The translations under genes were made by a program, and so were the position numbers. The notes beneath the pieces were generated by a model, which saw only the letters and a program-made list of their open reading frames with translations, was not told the origin of the DNA and made no database searches. Of a DNA stretch of 5,822 bases, positions 1 to 5,718 are shown one piece after another (positions within the stretch are counted from its first letter, which is position 1; every line of letters starts with the position of its first letter). Source of the stretch: Candidatus Avelusimicrobium fimicolum (lineage in GTDB: Bacteria; Elusimicrobiota; Elusimicrobia; Elusimicrobiales; Elusimicrobiaceae); the NCBI GenBank assembly GCA_900541355.1, contig UQJU01000069.1, forward strand, positions 1 to 5,822. The letters run 5' to 3'.

Positions 1-1
1 C

Positions 2-442
2 AAGTTGAAGGCGGAGGAACCCGTGTTAATGGACTTCGGCTGTTTTTACGAAGGGTACTGCTCGGATATGACGCGCAGTTGGTGGCACGGCAAGAAAGAG
101 CCGGCCGAATACAAAAAGATTTGGAACATTGTGGACAAAGCCCGTACGGCAGGTGTAAAAGCCTTGCGCCCCGGGGTGGCCGCGGGAGATATTGACCGCG
201 CCGCCCGCAGCGTAATAGAAGCCGCCGGGTATGGGAAGGAATTTTTCCACACTACGGGCCACGCGATTGGCCTGGTGGTGCACGACCGTCCGATTTTGCG
301 CTCCTGCGCGCCGGATGAGTTGGAGGAAAACTTTGTAGTAACCGTGGAGCCCGGCATTTATTTTGACGGGCGCTGGGGTATCCGCTTGGAAGACAGTTAT
401 CTGCTTACCAAGGACGGTTCCAAAAAATTGACGCACAAATAG
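2..442 (+). CDS. M24 family metallopeptidase (Xaa-Pro aminopeptidase type), 3' part only
   Basis: This is the C-terminal catalytic 'pita-bread' domain of an M24 peptidase; the gene starts upstream of the window, so its N-terminal domain and start codon are not seen. All five dinuclear-metal ligands are present. Counting from the TTG at base 5 as residue 1, they are D10 (MDFG), D21 (YCSDMTR), H86 (TTGHAIG), E115 (VEPGIYF) and E129 (IRLED). The spacings D-11-D and H-29-E match those of E. coli aminopeptidase P, and the conserved second His is H93 (VVHDRP). The family removes the N-terminal residue before a proline in the cytoplasm; methionine aminopeptidase is less likely because of the layout and the efp neighbour. 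The stop TAG is followed 35 bases later by efp, an old and widespread gene order, which suggests one transcript. The exact subtype (aminopeptidase or prolidase) cannot be settled without the N-terminal part. Confidence 0.93.
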   Translation, partial: KLKAEEPVLMDFGCFYEGYCSDMTRSWWHGKKEPAEYKKIWNIVDKARTAGVKALRPGVAAGDIDRAARSVIEAAGYGKEFFHTTGHAIGLVVHDRPILRSCAPDELEENFVVTVEPGIYFDGRWGIRLEDSYLLTKDGSKKLTHK

Positions 443-464
443 ATTCTTGGGCTTTGGCCCGAAA

Positions 465-470
465 AGAGGT
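465..470 (+). promoter_or_regulatory. Ribosome binding site that decides the efp start
   Basis: AGAGGT lies seven bases before the ATG at 478. This supports that ATG over an in-frame TTG at 454, which would add eight residues not found at EF-P N-termini and would place this site inside the coding sequence. Confidence 0.7.
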
Positions 471-477
471 AATAAAA

Positions 478-1044
478 ATGCTTAGTACGACAGAATTTCG
501 TGAAGGTCTTATTTTTGAAGACGAAAACGGTCAGTTGGTAGAAATTATTGAATTTCAGCACCACCGCAAAAGCCAGGCCCGCGCCGTCGTTCGTGTGAAA
601 TTGCGCAATATTCACACCGGGTCCGTGATTGAAACGGCCTACCGCCCCGAAGACAAATTCAAAGAAGTGGAAGTTGAAAAACGCCCCTTCCAATATTTGT
701 ACACCAATGGCGATATGGCTACCTTTATGAACGCGGAAACCTACGACCAAATTGAAGTGCCCCTTAAAAAATTGGGCGATTTGAGCAAATATTTAAAAGA
801 TAATATGGATGCTATCGGCATTTATATTAACAACCAACTTTTTAATGTGGAACTGCCGATTAAAGTACCGCTTAAAATTGCTTCCACTGTTCCGGGTGTA
901 AAGGGCGACACCGTCGCTAACACCACCAAGGAAGCCACCTTGGAAACCGGCGCTGTAATCAAAGTGCCGCTTTTCATCAACGAAGGCGATACTGTTTTGG
1001 TGGATACCCGCACCGGCAACTACGTTGAACGCGTGGCGGCCTAA
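478..1044 (+). CDS. efp: Translation elongation factor P (EF-P), with a non-canonical modification loop
   Basis: The 188-residue product has the normal EF-P length and three-domain layout. It begins STTEFREGL (compare SVNDFRTGL in B. subtilis), carries the KOW-like domain I, the OB domain II with QYLYTNGDMATFMN, and a C-terminal OB domain III with PGVKGDT and the signature KEATLETGAVIKVPLFINEGD region (residues about 150-173). EF-P binds between the P and E sites of the ribosome and relieves stalling at consecutive prolines. The odd point is the loop after EFQH at residues 29-36, HRKSQARA. Aligned without gaps to B. subtilis FQHVKPGKGAA, the modified lysine is replaced by Q33 and the PGKG tip by KSQA. 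A lysine is present two residues earlier (K31), and arginines flank at R30 and R35. No EF-P modification gene is in the window. Its stop TAA overlaps the next ATG by one base (TAATG). Confidence 0.98.
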   Translation: MLSTTEFREGLIFEDENGQLVEIIEFQHHRKSQARAVVRVKLRNIHTGSVIETAYRPEDKFKEVEVEKRPFQYLYTNGDMATFMNAETYDQIEVPLKKLGDLSKYLKDNMDAIGIYINNQLFNVELPIKVPLKIASTVPGVKGDTVANTTKEATLETGAVIKVPLFINEGDTVLVDTRTGNYVERVAA

Positions 1045-1499
1045 TGTTTTATAAGCGCATAGTCCTGTTGGGGCTGTGTTTGTGGGCCTCGTCGGGGCTA
1101 TGCGCTTTTACCTTGCAGTACGGTTCTTTGTTTAAGGTGGCAGATATTACGCTTAGCCAAGAGGGTAAACCGGTTCTGCCGCTTGCCCGCGGAAAATATG
1201 CCAATATCCGCGTGCTTACCAAAGATACTTTTGAGATATTAAAAAAGTGTCCGGCCTCTTGCCGACAAACGGCAGATAAAGGCGAAATTTCCATACACGG
1301 GTTCCGCCCGGCCAAAACTCGCCCCGGTATGTGGATTGCCGAGGTGGCTTACGATGAAAAATGGCTGGTTATTTTTTTAATATTTCAAAATAAGGAAGGT
1401 TTTGGCGTAGTTGCGCCGGAGCATTTTGTATTTTTGGATAAAACATTACGAGCGCGTACCGAACAGTTGTTATCGGCCCGCGCACAGGAAGAAAAATGA
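1044..1499 (+). CDS. Small exported protein of unknown function
   Basis: I do not recognise the 151-residue product. It starts with Lys4-Arg5 and a hydrophobic stretch (residues 6-19), then a plausible signal peptidase I site after LCA (residue 21). The cysteine at 20 does not sit in a good lipobox (SGLC), so a lipoprotein is less likely. The mature part is mixed, with a C-x3-C pair (C69 and C73, KKCPASC) that could form a disulfide in the periplasm. A hydrophobic stretch WLVIFLIF near residues 107-114 looks like a buried strand rather than a membrane segment, and the tail is charged and probably helical. There is no strong ribosome binding site before the start. The TAATG overlap with efp suggests translational coupling, and the 3' end overlaps the DUF192 gene by four bases (ATGA), so the three genes are very probably cotranscribed. 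Confidence 0.75.
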   Translation: MFYKRIVLLGLCLWASSGLCAFTLQYGSLFKVADITLSQEGKPVLPLARGKYANIRVLTKDTFEILKKCPASCRQTADKGEISIHGFRPAKTRPGMWIAEVAYDEKWLVIFLIFQNKEGFGVVAPEHFVFLDKTLRARTEQLLSARAQEEK

Positions 1500-1837
1500 A
1501 GTGCGTATTAAAACGCACCGGCGAAACGCTGGCGCAAGAAATAGAAATGGCAAATTCGTATTGGACCCGCTTAAAAGGTTTGATGTTCCGGCGCGGGCTT
1601 GCGTTTGGAAAAGGGCTTTTGCTGGACCCTTGTCCGCAGATACACACTTGCTTTATGCGCTTTGCGATAGATGCCGTATTTTTTGATAAAAACGGGCGCG
1701 TGTTGTATGTGGCGGAGCAAATGAAGCCGTGGCGTTTTAGCCGCTTTGTGCGCGGCTCGCGCTATACGTTGGAACTGGCGGGCGGCACACTTGCCGGGCG
1801 GGTAAAATCCGGCGACGAAGTGGCGCTTATCAAATAA
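1496..1837 (+). CDS. DUF192 family protein
   Basis: The 113-residue product fits the small single-domain DUF192 family. Family signatures seen are WTRLKGLMFRR (residues 23-33), the GKGLLL segment (38-43), the core IHTCFMRFAIDAVFFDKNGRVL (49-70, the counterpart of the usual THFMRFPIDVVFLD), and the end ELAGGTLAGRVKSGDEVAL (near 93-111). The biochemical role of the family is not established. Many members are exported, but this one has no signal peptide and appears cytoplasmic. The start ATG overlaps the stop of the upstream exported-protein gene (ATGA), with AGGAAG at 1486-1491 as ribosome binding site, so the two are likely translationally coupled. No terminator is visible between it and the next gene 29 bases downstream. 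Confidence 0.9.
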   Translation: MKCVLKRTGETLAQEIEMANSYWTRLKGLMFRRGLAFGKGLLLDPCPQIHTCFMRFAIDAVFFDKNGRVLYVAEQMKPWRFSRFVRGSRYTLELAGGTLAGRVKSGDEVALIK

Positions 1838-1866
1838 CGATTTTAATTTTTATATAGAGGTTACAA

Positions 1867-2634
1867 ATGAAAGTAAAGCAACTGGTTTTGGTTTTGACGG
1901 CGTTGTTTCTGTGCGCTCCGGGCGCGTTTGCCCGCAATATTTGGGACGATTTCGGCGCGAACGTAACCCAGCAAAACGTCCGTGCTTTTACGAAGGACTT
2001 GGGCGGCATTATCGGCTCGGGCACTTATACTACGGGCCGTATTTTGGGATGGGGGGGATTTCAAATCGGCCCCCGTGCCAGTATGGTTTTTAAAATGAGT
2101 AAAGGTAACGGTGAGGATCGTGCCACCCAACAGCATACCGCCTTGGGCGACCGCGACGAAGTGGGAGCGGTGGAATACCCGTGGTTGCAGGCAGATATCG
2201 GGATGCCGTTTCGTATTGACGGGTTTATCCGCGCGAGCAGTTACCAAGGTTTGACGATTGCCGGCGGCGGTCTGCGCTGGGGAATTACCCGCCCGAACGA
2301 AATGTTAGGCTCCTTTCAACCTATGTTGGTGGTGGCGGCCCATAGCGCGAGCGCGCGTGATTTTTCTGCCGCGCATTATAATGCCAGTTTAGTGCTGTCT
2401 ATGAAGTTTAAATATTTTGTGCCGTATGTGGGCGGCGGGGTAGATTATACCACGCTTAATATTAACCAGGCTATGCTGGCCCCCGAACTTATTGGCACGC
2501 ACGAACACGCCGCCACGGCGCGCGCTACGGCGGGTTTTAACTTTAAATTGCCGTCGTACTTGGATTTAAGTTTAGCCGCCAACTATGCCTATTACGGTTT
2601 AGGCGCGGAAGCGTCCTTGTCCTTGCGGTTTTAG
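1867..2634 (+). CDS. Secreted, probable outer-membrane beta-barrel protein
   Basis: The 255-residue product begins with two Lys, a hydrophobic core (residues 6-17) and a signal peptidase I site AFA at residues 20-22, giving a mature protein of about 233 residues. The mature part is rich in glycine and aromatics with alternating polar/non-polar strands (for example FKYFVPYVGGGVDYTTL, LDLSLAANYAYYGLG) and ends in EASLSLRF. A final strand with C-terminal Phe is typical of outer-membrane barrels recognised by BamA, and is the basis of the call. The length would suit a barrel of roughly 8-12 strands; I cannot name a family or a substrate. AGAGG at 1856-1860 is a good ribosome binding site six bases before the ATG. 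It may be the last gene of the efp transcript or have its own start. The terminator at 2664-2687 ends it. Confidence 0.72.
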   Translation: MKVKQLVLVLTALFLCAPGAFARNIWDDFGANVTQQNVRAFTKDLGGIIGSGTYTTGRILGWGGFQIGPRASMVFKMSKGNGEDRATQQHTALGDRDEVGAVEYPWLQADIGMPFRIDGFIRASSYQGLTIAGGGLRWGITRPNEMLGSFQPMLVVAAHSASARDFSAAHYNASLVLSMKFKYFVPYVGGGVDYTTLNINQAMLAPELIGTHEHAATARATAGFNFKLPSYLDLSLAANYAYYGLGAEASLSLRF

Positions 2635-2663
2635 TTTTAACCAAAAAATATTTTTTTATAAAT

Positions 2664-2687
2664 AGGGTGGCGAGAGCCGCCTTTTTT
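2664..2687 (+). terminator. Rho-independent terminator after the barrel protein gene
   Basis: GGTGGC (2666-2671) pairs with GCCGCC (2676-2681) with one G-T wobble around a GAGA tetraloop, followed directly by six T. It sits 30 bases after the stop of the barrel gene and separates the efp block from the cupin gene. Confidence 0.88.
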
Positions 2688-2702
2688 AATCCTTTTTTGT
2701 AG

Positions 2703-2731
2703 TCAACAAAAATTATTTTTTCTTGTAATAT
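2703..2731 (+). promoter_or_regulatory. Candidate sigma-70 type promoter of the cupin gene
   Basis: TAATAT (2726-2731) resembles a -10 box, with TCAACA (2703-2708, four of six matching TTGACA) 17 bases upstream. A promoter is expected here because a terminator precedes and the gene has its own 79-base leader region. The surroundings are AT-rich, so chance matches are likely. Confidence 0.4.
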
Positions 2732-2752
2732 ATTCACAAGGGGGGAACTTTT

Positions 2753-3073
2753 ATGAAGAATATTCCTGTGGCTTCGGCCATAGAACTTAAAGACCAAGTA
2801 TCGTACCAGCCCGGGCAGATTGTCAGCAAAACCTTGGTGCAAAACGGCGCGGTAAGCATTACGCTGTTTGCCTTTGATAAGGGCGAAGAAATCAGTACGC
2901 ACGAATCGGGCGGGGATGCCTTGGTATTGTGCCTGGACGGCAAAGGCGAGGTAACCATAGACGGCGTAAAGCACGAACTGTCGGCAGGGGAAGCAATTTT
3001 AATGCCGGCCCGCCACCCGCACGCGGTGTATGGCAAAGAACAGTTTAAAATGATGCTAACCGTTGTTTTTTAA
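2753..3073 (+). CDS. Small single-domain cupin protein
   Basis: The 106-residue product is a single cupin beta-barrel of the small stand-alone type. Motif 1 runs from G44 through H50 (GEEISTHESGGD) to G63/G65. Motif 2 is G79-x5-P85-x4-H90 (GEAILMPARHPHAV). Compared with the classic motif, the second histidine of HxH is Ser52, so only H50 and H90 are certain metal-ligand candidates, with E51 or D55 as possible partners. Close family members of this size (start like MKNIPV, end KMMLTVV) are common in anaerobes and lack a settled function, so sugar-, auxin- or redox-related roles would be guesses. AAGGGGGG at 2738-2745 is a strong ribosome binding site. The gene stands alone between two terminators and converges on the DJ-1 gene. 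Confidence 0.9.
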   Translation: MKNIPVASAIELKDQVSYQPGQIVSKTLVQNGAVSITLFAFDKGEEISTHESGGDALVLCLDGKGEVTIDGVKHELSAGEAILMPARHPHAVYGKEQFKMMLTVVF

Positions 3074-3078
3074 GATAT

Positions 3079-3107
3079 AAAAAACCCCGCTTTTAAGCGG
3101 GGTTTTT
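3079..3107. terminator. Bidirectional rho-independent terminator between convergent genes
   Basis: CCCCGCT (3085-3091) pairs with AGCGGGG (3096-3102) around a TTTA loop. Five T follow on the + strand and six A precede, giving six T on the - strand. The structure is thus symmetrical and sits six bases after the cupin stop and 17 bases after the DJ-1 stop, serving both. Confidence 0.9.
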
Positions 3108-3123
3108 CTCTGGCAAGTTATAA

Positions 3124-3663
3124 TTACTTGTAGTAAATTTCCTTTTTGGTTTTGTTGGCGGTTTCTTGCCCGGCGACGGCTTCTAACACCGCAAAGGCAA
3201 AGTCTATCGTGGCGGCCGCGCTCTTGCCCGTAACAATATTTCCGTCCGTTACGGCATAATCGTCGTGATAAATACCGCCGAAGTCCTCGTCCATAGAGGT
3301 AAAGCAAGTATAATTTTTGCCTTTTAAATACCCTGCGTGGCCCAGTAAGGTGGGGCCTGCACAAATGGCGGCTACTACTTTGCCTGCTTCTATAAAAGTT
3401 TTAATAAGAGCCTGTACGGCGGGGCTTGCTTCCAAGGCTTTGTATTCCGGCCCGCCGGGAATAACCAGGGCCGCATAGTCAGCCGCATTTAGTTGGGAAA
3501 ACGGATTCAATTTTGTACAGGTAAGGCCAAAGCGTCCGGTGGCATCTTGGTCAAGCAAGGAATAAATATCCACACTCAGCCCGCCCCGGCGCAAAATAGC
3601 ATAAGTGCCTACTGCTTCAATTTCTTCAAATCCGTCTGTTAAAATCATACAAACTTTTTTCAT
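3124..3663 (-). CDS. DJ-1/PfpI (ThiJ) family protein
   Basis: The 179-residue product has the length of single-domain DJ-1/YajL proteins. The N-terminal strand and loop ILTDGFEEIEAV holds the conserved acid E16 (equivalent to Glu18 of human DJ-1). PGGPEY at 69-74 and the nucleophile elbow AAICAGPTLL with C101 (equivalent to Cys106) follow. The typical C-terminal segment is VTDGNIVTGKSAAATIDFAFAVLE, where TGKS replaces the usual TSRG or TSQG. Family members act in oxidative-stress defence, and as chaperones or glyoxalase/deglycase enzymes; which applies here cannot be read from the sequence. Its ATG follows the stop codon of the upstream redox-type gene with no gap, and GGAGGA inside the end of that gene is its ribosome binding site, so the two are cotranscribed and probably coupled. 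It ends at the shared terminator with the cupin gene. Confidence 0.94.
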   Translation of the reverse strand: MKKVCMILTDGFEEIEAVGTYAILRRGGLSVDIYSLLDQDATGRFGLTCTKLNPFSQLNAADYAALVIPGGPEYKALEASPAVQALIKTFIEAGKVVAAICAGPTLLGHAGYLKGKNYTCFTSMDEDFGGIYHDDYAVTDGNIVTGKSAAATIDFAFAVLEAVAGQETANKTKKEIYYK

Positions 3664-4113
3664 TTATTCTTCCTCCGTGCGCGGGGCATATGGTTCAAAA
3701 ACCCCGTCAAAAAGCATTTCTTCGGCCAGTCTGGCTGCATCGGCAATACACCCTTGGCAACTGCGCAAAACCTTGCCCGATTCTATCCCTTTTAATTCGC
3801 GGCAGACGGTTGAGCCGTTCCACTCCTTAAAGCGGGTCATAAGTTGTTGGCCTAGTTTTATGGTGCTTCCGCGGCCCGAACGGTCGTTTGGGTTTCCGTT
3901 GCTGTTTTTTAGTCCGGCCAGCATTAAGAGCCCGCACACGGCTCCGCAGGTGGCCCCGCTGGCCGCAATTCCGGCGCCAAAGGCTTCCATTGCGCGCAGG
4001 GCATCAGCCGCGCTCATATTTAGCAGGCCGCAATAAGTGCAAGCCACCGCTTGTGCGCAATTATAGCCGCGCTTGTGGAGAGCGGTGGCTTCTTGTACGC
4101 GAGATTTTAACAT
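3664..4113 (-). CDS. C_GCAxxG_C_C family putative redox-active protein
   Basis: The 149-residue product matches the cysteine-rich C_GCAxxG_C_C family. GYNCAQAV has C19, SGATCGAVCGLLM has C56 and C60, and near the end come VCRELKG (C104) and SCQGCIADAA (C119, C122). Extra cysteines are C25 and C28, giving eight in total. The cysteine-pair pattern suggests thiol/disulfide or metal chemistry, but no reaction is established for the family. There is no signal peptide, so it should be cytoplasmic. It sits directly upstream of a DJ-1 gene, whose active residue is also a cysteine. AGGAGG (4124-4129 on the + strand) is a perfect ribosome binding site ten bases before the ATG. Only three bases separate that site from the T-tract of the metK terminator, so expression depends on read-through or an unseen promoter. 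Confidence 0.9.
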   Translation of the reverse strand: MLKSRVQEATALHKRGYNCAQAVACTYCGLLNMSAADALRAMEAFGAGIAASGATCGAVCGLLMLAGLKNSNGNPNDRSGRGSTIKLGQQLMTRFKEWNGSTVCRELKGIESGKVLRSCQGCIADAARLAEEMLFDGVFEPYAPRTEEE

Positions 4114-4132
4114 TGTAAAAATTCCTCCTGAT

Positions 4133-4159
4133 AAAAAATAGCCCCGCTTGCACGGGGCT
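4133..4159 (-). terminator. Rho-independent terminator (possible attenuator) after metK
   Basis: Read on the - strand, AGCCCCG pairs with CGGGGCT (seven base pairs, TGCAAG loop) and is followed by TATTTTTT. The stem begins five bases after the metK stop. The T-tract is three bases before the ribosome binding site of the next gene in the same direction, so it probably sets the metK to redox-gene expression ratio rather than fully insulating them. Confidence 0.85.
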
Positions 4160-4164
4160 TTAAA

Positions 4165-5325
4165 TTAGTTTGCCGCTTTTTGAAGGGCACTTACTTTATC
4201 CGTCTTTTCCCACGGAAATTCTTTGCGGCCAAAGTGTCCGAAAGATGCCGTTTGCAGGTAAATAGGATTGCGCAGTTTGAAATATTCAATAATGCCGCGC
4301 GGGGTCATCGGGAAAATCTTGCGCGCAATTTGCGCCAGTTTTTCGTCGGGCAGAACGCCTGTTCCGTCCGTATCTACATAAAAGCCGACGGGTTCGTCGC
4401 GCCCGATAGCATACGCGATTTGTACCGTGCATTCTTTGGCAAGTTTAGCGGCTACAATATTTTTGGCAATGTAGCGCGCCATATATGCCGCAGAGCGGTC
4501 CACCTTGGTCGGGTCCTTGCCGGAGAAGGCTCCTCCTCCGTGCGGGCAGCGACCGCCGTAGGTATCCACGATAATTTTACGCCCGGTAAGCCCGGTGTCG
4601 GACTGCGGGCCGCCGATAACAAATTTTCCTGTCGGGTTGATATAGATTTTAGTATCTTTATCAATCCATTTTTTAACAGCCGGAATAATGGCCGCGGCTT
4701 CAATTTCTTTTTTAGATTTTTCGGTAATTTTACTGCCTGTTCTATCCAAAATATCTTCGGTATGTTGGGTGGAAACCACTACTGTATCCACGCGCACGGG
4801 CTTGCCGTCCACATATTCCACCGTTACCTGGCTTTTTGCATCCGGGCCTAAATAGGGGAGCATTTTCGTTCGGCGTGCTTTTTCCAAATTCTTTAAGATT
4901 TCGTGCGAAAGCACCAAAGATAATGGCATATATTCCATTGTTTCGTCCACGGCATAACCCACCATTAAGCCCTGGTCTCCCGCACCGCCTACGTCAACCC
5001 CTTGGCTGATGTCGGGCGATTGCTTGCCAATGACGTTAATTACGGCGCAGGTTTTGTAGTTAAAACCGTATTTGGCGTCGTCGTAACCGATATTTTTTAT
5101 TACGTCGCGCGCAATTTGTTCCACATCTACCCAAGTGCGGGTGGTAATTTCACCGCCTACAATCACAAGTCCCCTCGTAATATATGTTTCGCACGCGACG
5201 CGGGCCGTTTTGTCTTTCTTTAAAATTTCATCTAAAATCGCATCAGAAATTTGGTCGCAGACCTTGTCCGGATGTCCCTTGGAAACGGATTCGGAAGTAA
5301 AGTAACATTTGCCTTGTTTAATCAT
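4165..5325 (-). CDS. metK: S-adenosylmethionine synthetase
   Basis: The 386-residue product is full length (E. coli MetK has 384). It makes S-adenosylmethionine from methionine and ATP in the cytoplasm, supplying methylation, radical-SAM and polyamine pathways. Signatures in order are FTSESVSKGHPDKVCDQISD (residues 9-28, catalytic H18 and metal-binding D20), the GAGDQG hexapeptide (114-119), GGPQSDTGLTGRK (238-250), and the glycine-rich phosphate loop GGGAFSGKDPTKVDRS (263-278, with K270, K274 and D276 at the positions of E. coli K265, K269 and D271). The ATG at 5325-5323 has the ribosome binding site AGGAG (5337-5333), seven bases upstream. A promoter with an extended -10 lies 41 bases upstream of the start, and a terminator follows the stop. 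No key residue is missing. Confidence 0.99.
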   Translation of the reverse strand: MIKQGKCYFTSESVSKGHPDKVCDQISDAILDEILKKDKTARVACETYITRGLVIVGGEITTRTWVDVEQIARDVIKNIGYDDAKYGFNYKTCAVINVIGKQSPDISQGVDVGGAGDQGLMVGYAVDETMEYMPLSLVLSHEILKNLEKARRTKMLPYLGPDAKSQVTVEYVDGKPVRVDTVVVSTQHTEDILDRTGSKITEKSKKEIEAAAIIPAVKKWIDKDTKIYINPTGKFVIGGPQSDTGLTGRKIIVDTYGGRCPHGGGAFSGKDPTKVDRSAAYMARYIAKNIVAAKLAKECTVQIAYAIGRDEPVGFYVDTDGTGVLPDEKLAQIARKIFPMTPRGIIEYFKLRNPIYLQTASFGHFGRKEFPWEKTDKVSALQKAAN

Positions 5326-5365
5326 AGTACGGCTCCTAGATACAAATTTGAGGGGTATTAAATAT

Positions 5366-5374
5366 ATTATAGCA
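5366..5374 (-). promoter_or_regulatory. Extended -10 promoter of metK
   Basis: On the - strand the sequence reads TGCTATAAT, a perfect TATAAT box with the TGn extension. The expected -35 region at 17-base spacing is TCCACG, a poor match, as is common with extended -10 promoters. Transcription would begin near 5359, giving a leader of about 34 bases before the ATG. That is too short for a SAM riboswitch, so regulation by that route is unlikely unless another promoter lies upstream. Confidence 0.65.
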
Positions 5375-5486
5375 CTTTGGAAAATCTGCGTGGAGATAAG
5401 CCTGTTTCCTGTGGGGTTTTGGGGGAAAACATTTTGTTGTCGGCGCGCTAGGGTTCGGGGAGAGGTTGTTATTAAATAAGACGGTT
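5375..5486. other. Non-coding stretch upstream of metK, nothing recognised
   Basis: No open frame with a ribosome binding site is seen on either strand. A short inverted repeat GTTTT-GGGGG-AAAAC at 5416-5430 is the only symmetry. The stretch separates the metK promoter from the inverted-repeat cluster. Confidence 0.5.
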
Positions 5487-5507
5487 ATTCTGAACTTGTT
5501 TCAGAAT
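5487..5507. repeat. Perfect 8-bp inverted repeat (ATTCTGAA...TTCAGAAT)
   Basis: ATTCTGAA (5487-5494) and TTCAGAAT (5500-5507) pair perfectly around CTTGT. The core TTCTGAACTTGTTTCAGAA resembles short palindromic repeats that I know to be dispersed in many bacterial genomes. There is no T-tract, so a terminator is unlikely. Confidence 0.75.
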
Positions 5508-5544
5508 CTACCTTATGAGTTGTTTGGTGGTTTTTTATTAAAAA

Positions 5545-5643
5545 GTCATACCGGGAGGTTTGGTAGCGTTGAGTGTTCCGGTATCTGTTGTTTTACTCTT
5601 TTTGAGTAACAACAGATCCTGGACTACAACTTTCCAGGATGGC
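5545..5643. repeat. Composite palindromic element with three stems
   Basis: The ends GTCATACC (5545-5552) and GGATGGC (5637-5643) can pair with one bulged A and one G-T pair. Inside, ATACCGG (5548-5554) can instead pair with CCGGTAT (5578-5584). A long stem follows, ATCTGTTGTTTTACTC (5583-5598) with GAGTAACAACAGAT (5604-5617): 14 pairs, a two-T bulge and a TTTTT loop. Next, ATCCTGGA (5616-5623) pairs perfectly with TCCAGGAT (5633-5640). The alternatives overlap by a few bases, so they are partly exclusive. No coding frame is seen. It resembles a REP-like or miniature non-autonomous repeat; no copy elsewhere in the window. Confidence 0.65.
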
Positions 5644-5663
5644 GGCAATTACAAAAGACGAAC

Positions 5664-5689
5664 AAAAGCCTTTCCGCCAAGGGCTTTTT
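5664..5689. terminator. Terminator-like hairpin with no obvious gene
   Basis: AAAAGCC-TT (5664-5672) pairs with AAGGGCTTTT (5679-5688) with one bulged G, followed by T on the + strand. On the - strand a TTTTG tract follows the stem. No gene in the window ends here on the + strand, so it may serve a - strand gene beyond the right edge or be part of the repeat cluster. CCGCC in its loop (5674-5678) could also pair with GGCGG at 5641-5645. Confidence 0.4.
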
Positions 5690-5718
5690 AAAATAACAAC
5701 AAAAAGCAAAAGCGCACG

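Noticed and set aside
397..750. Open frame on the - strand across the peptidase end and efp
   Set aside because: It is antisense to two well-supported conserved genes, has no ribosome binding site and resembles no family.
1411..1686. Open frame on the + strand overlapping the exported protein and DUF192 genes
   Set aside because: It is out of frame with both, and both have better starts, coupling and protein features.
1838..1866. AT-rich gap with TATATA as a promoter for the barrel protein gene
   Set aside because: No acceptable -35 at 16-18 bases upstream, and the match overlaps the ribosome binding site region, so a start there would leave almost no leader.
3114..3130. Short inverted repeat CAAGT...ACTTG near the DJ-1 stop
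   Set aside because: Five base pairs in AT-rich sequence is expected by chance, and the real terminator lies next to it.
4180..4851. 223-residue open frame on the + strand inside metK
   Set aside because: It is fully antisense to metK and its length follows from metK codon use; no ribosome binding site or domain is seen.
5326..5365. Possible SAM riboswitch in the metK leader
   Set aside because: The leader from the inferred start site is only about 34 bases, with no multi-helix core or terminator/antiterminator pair.
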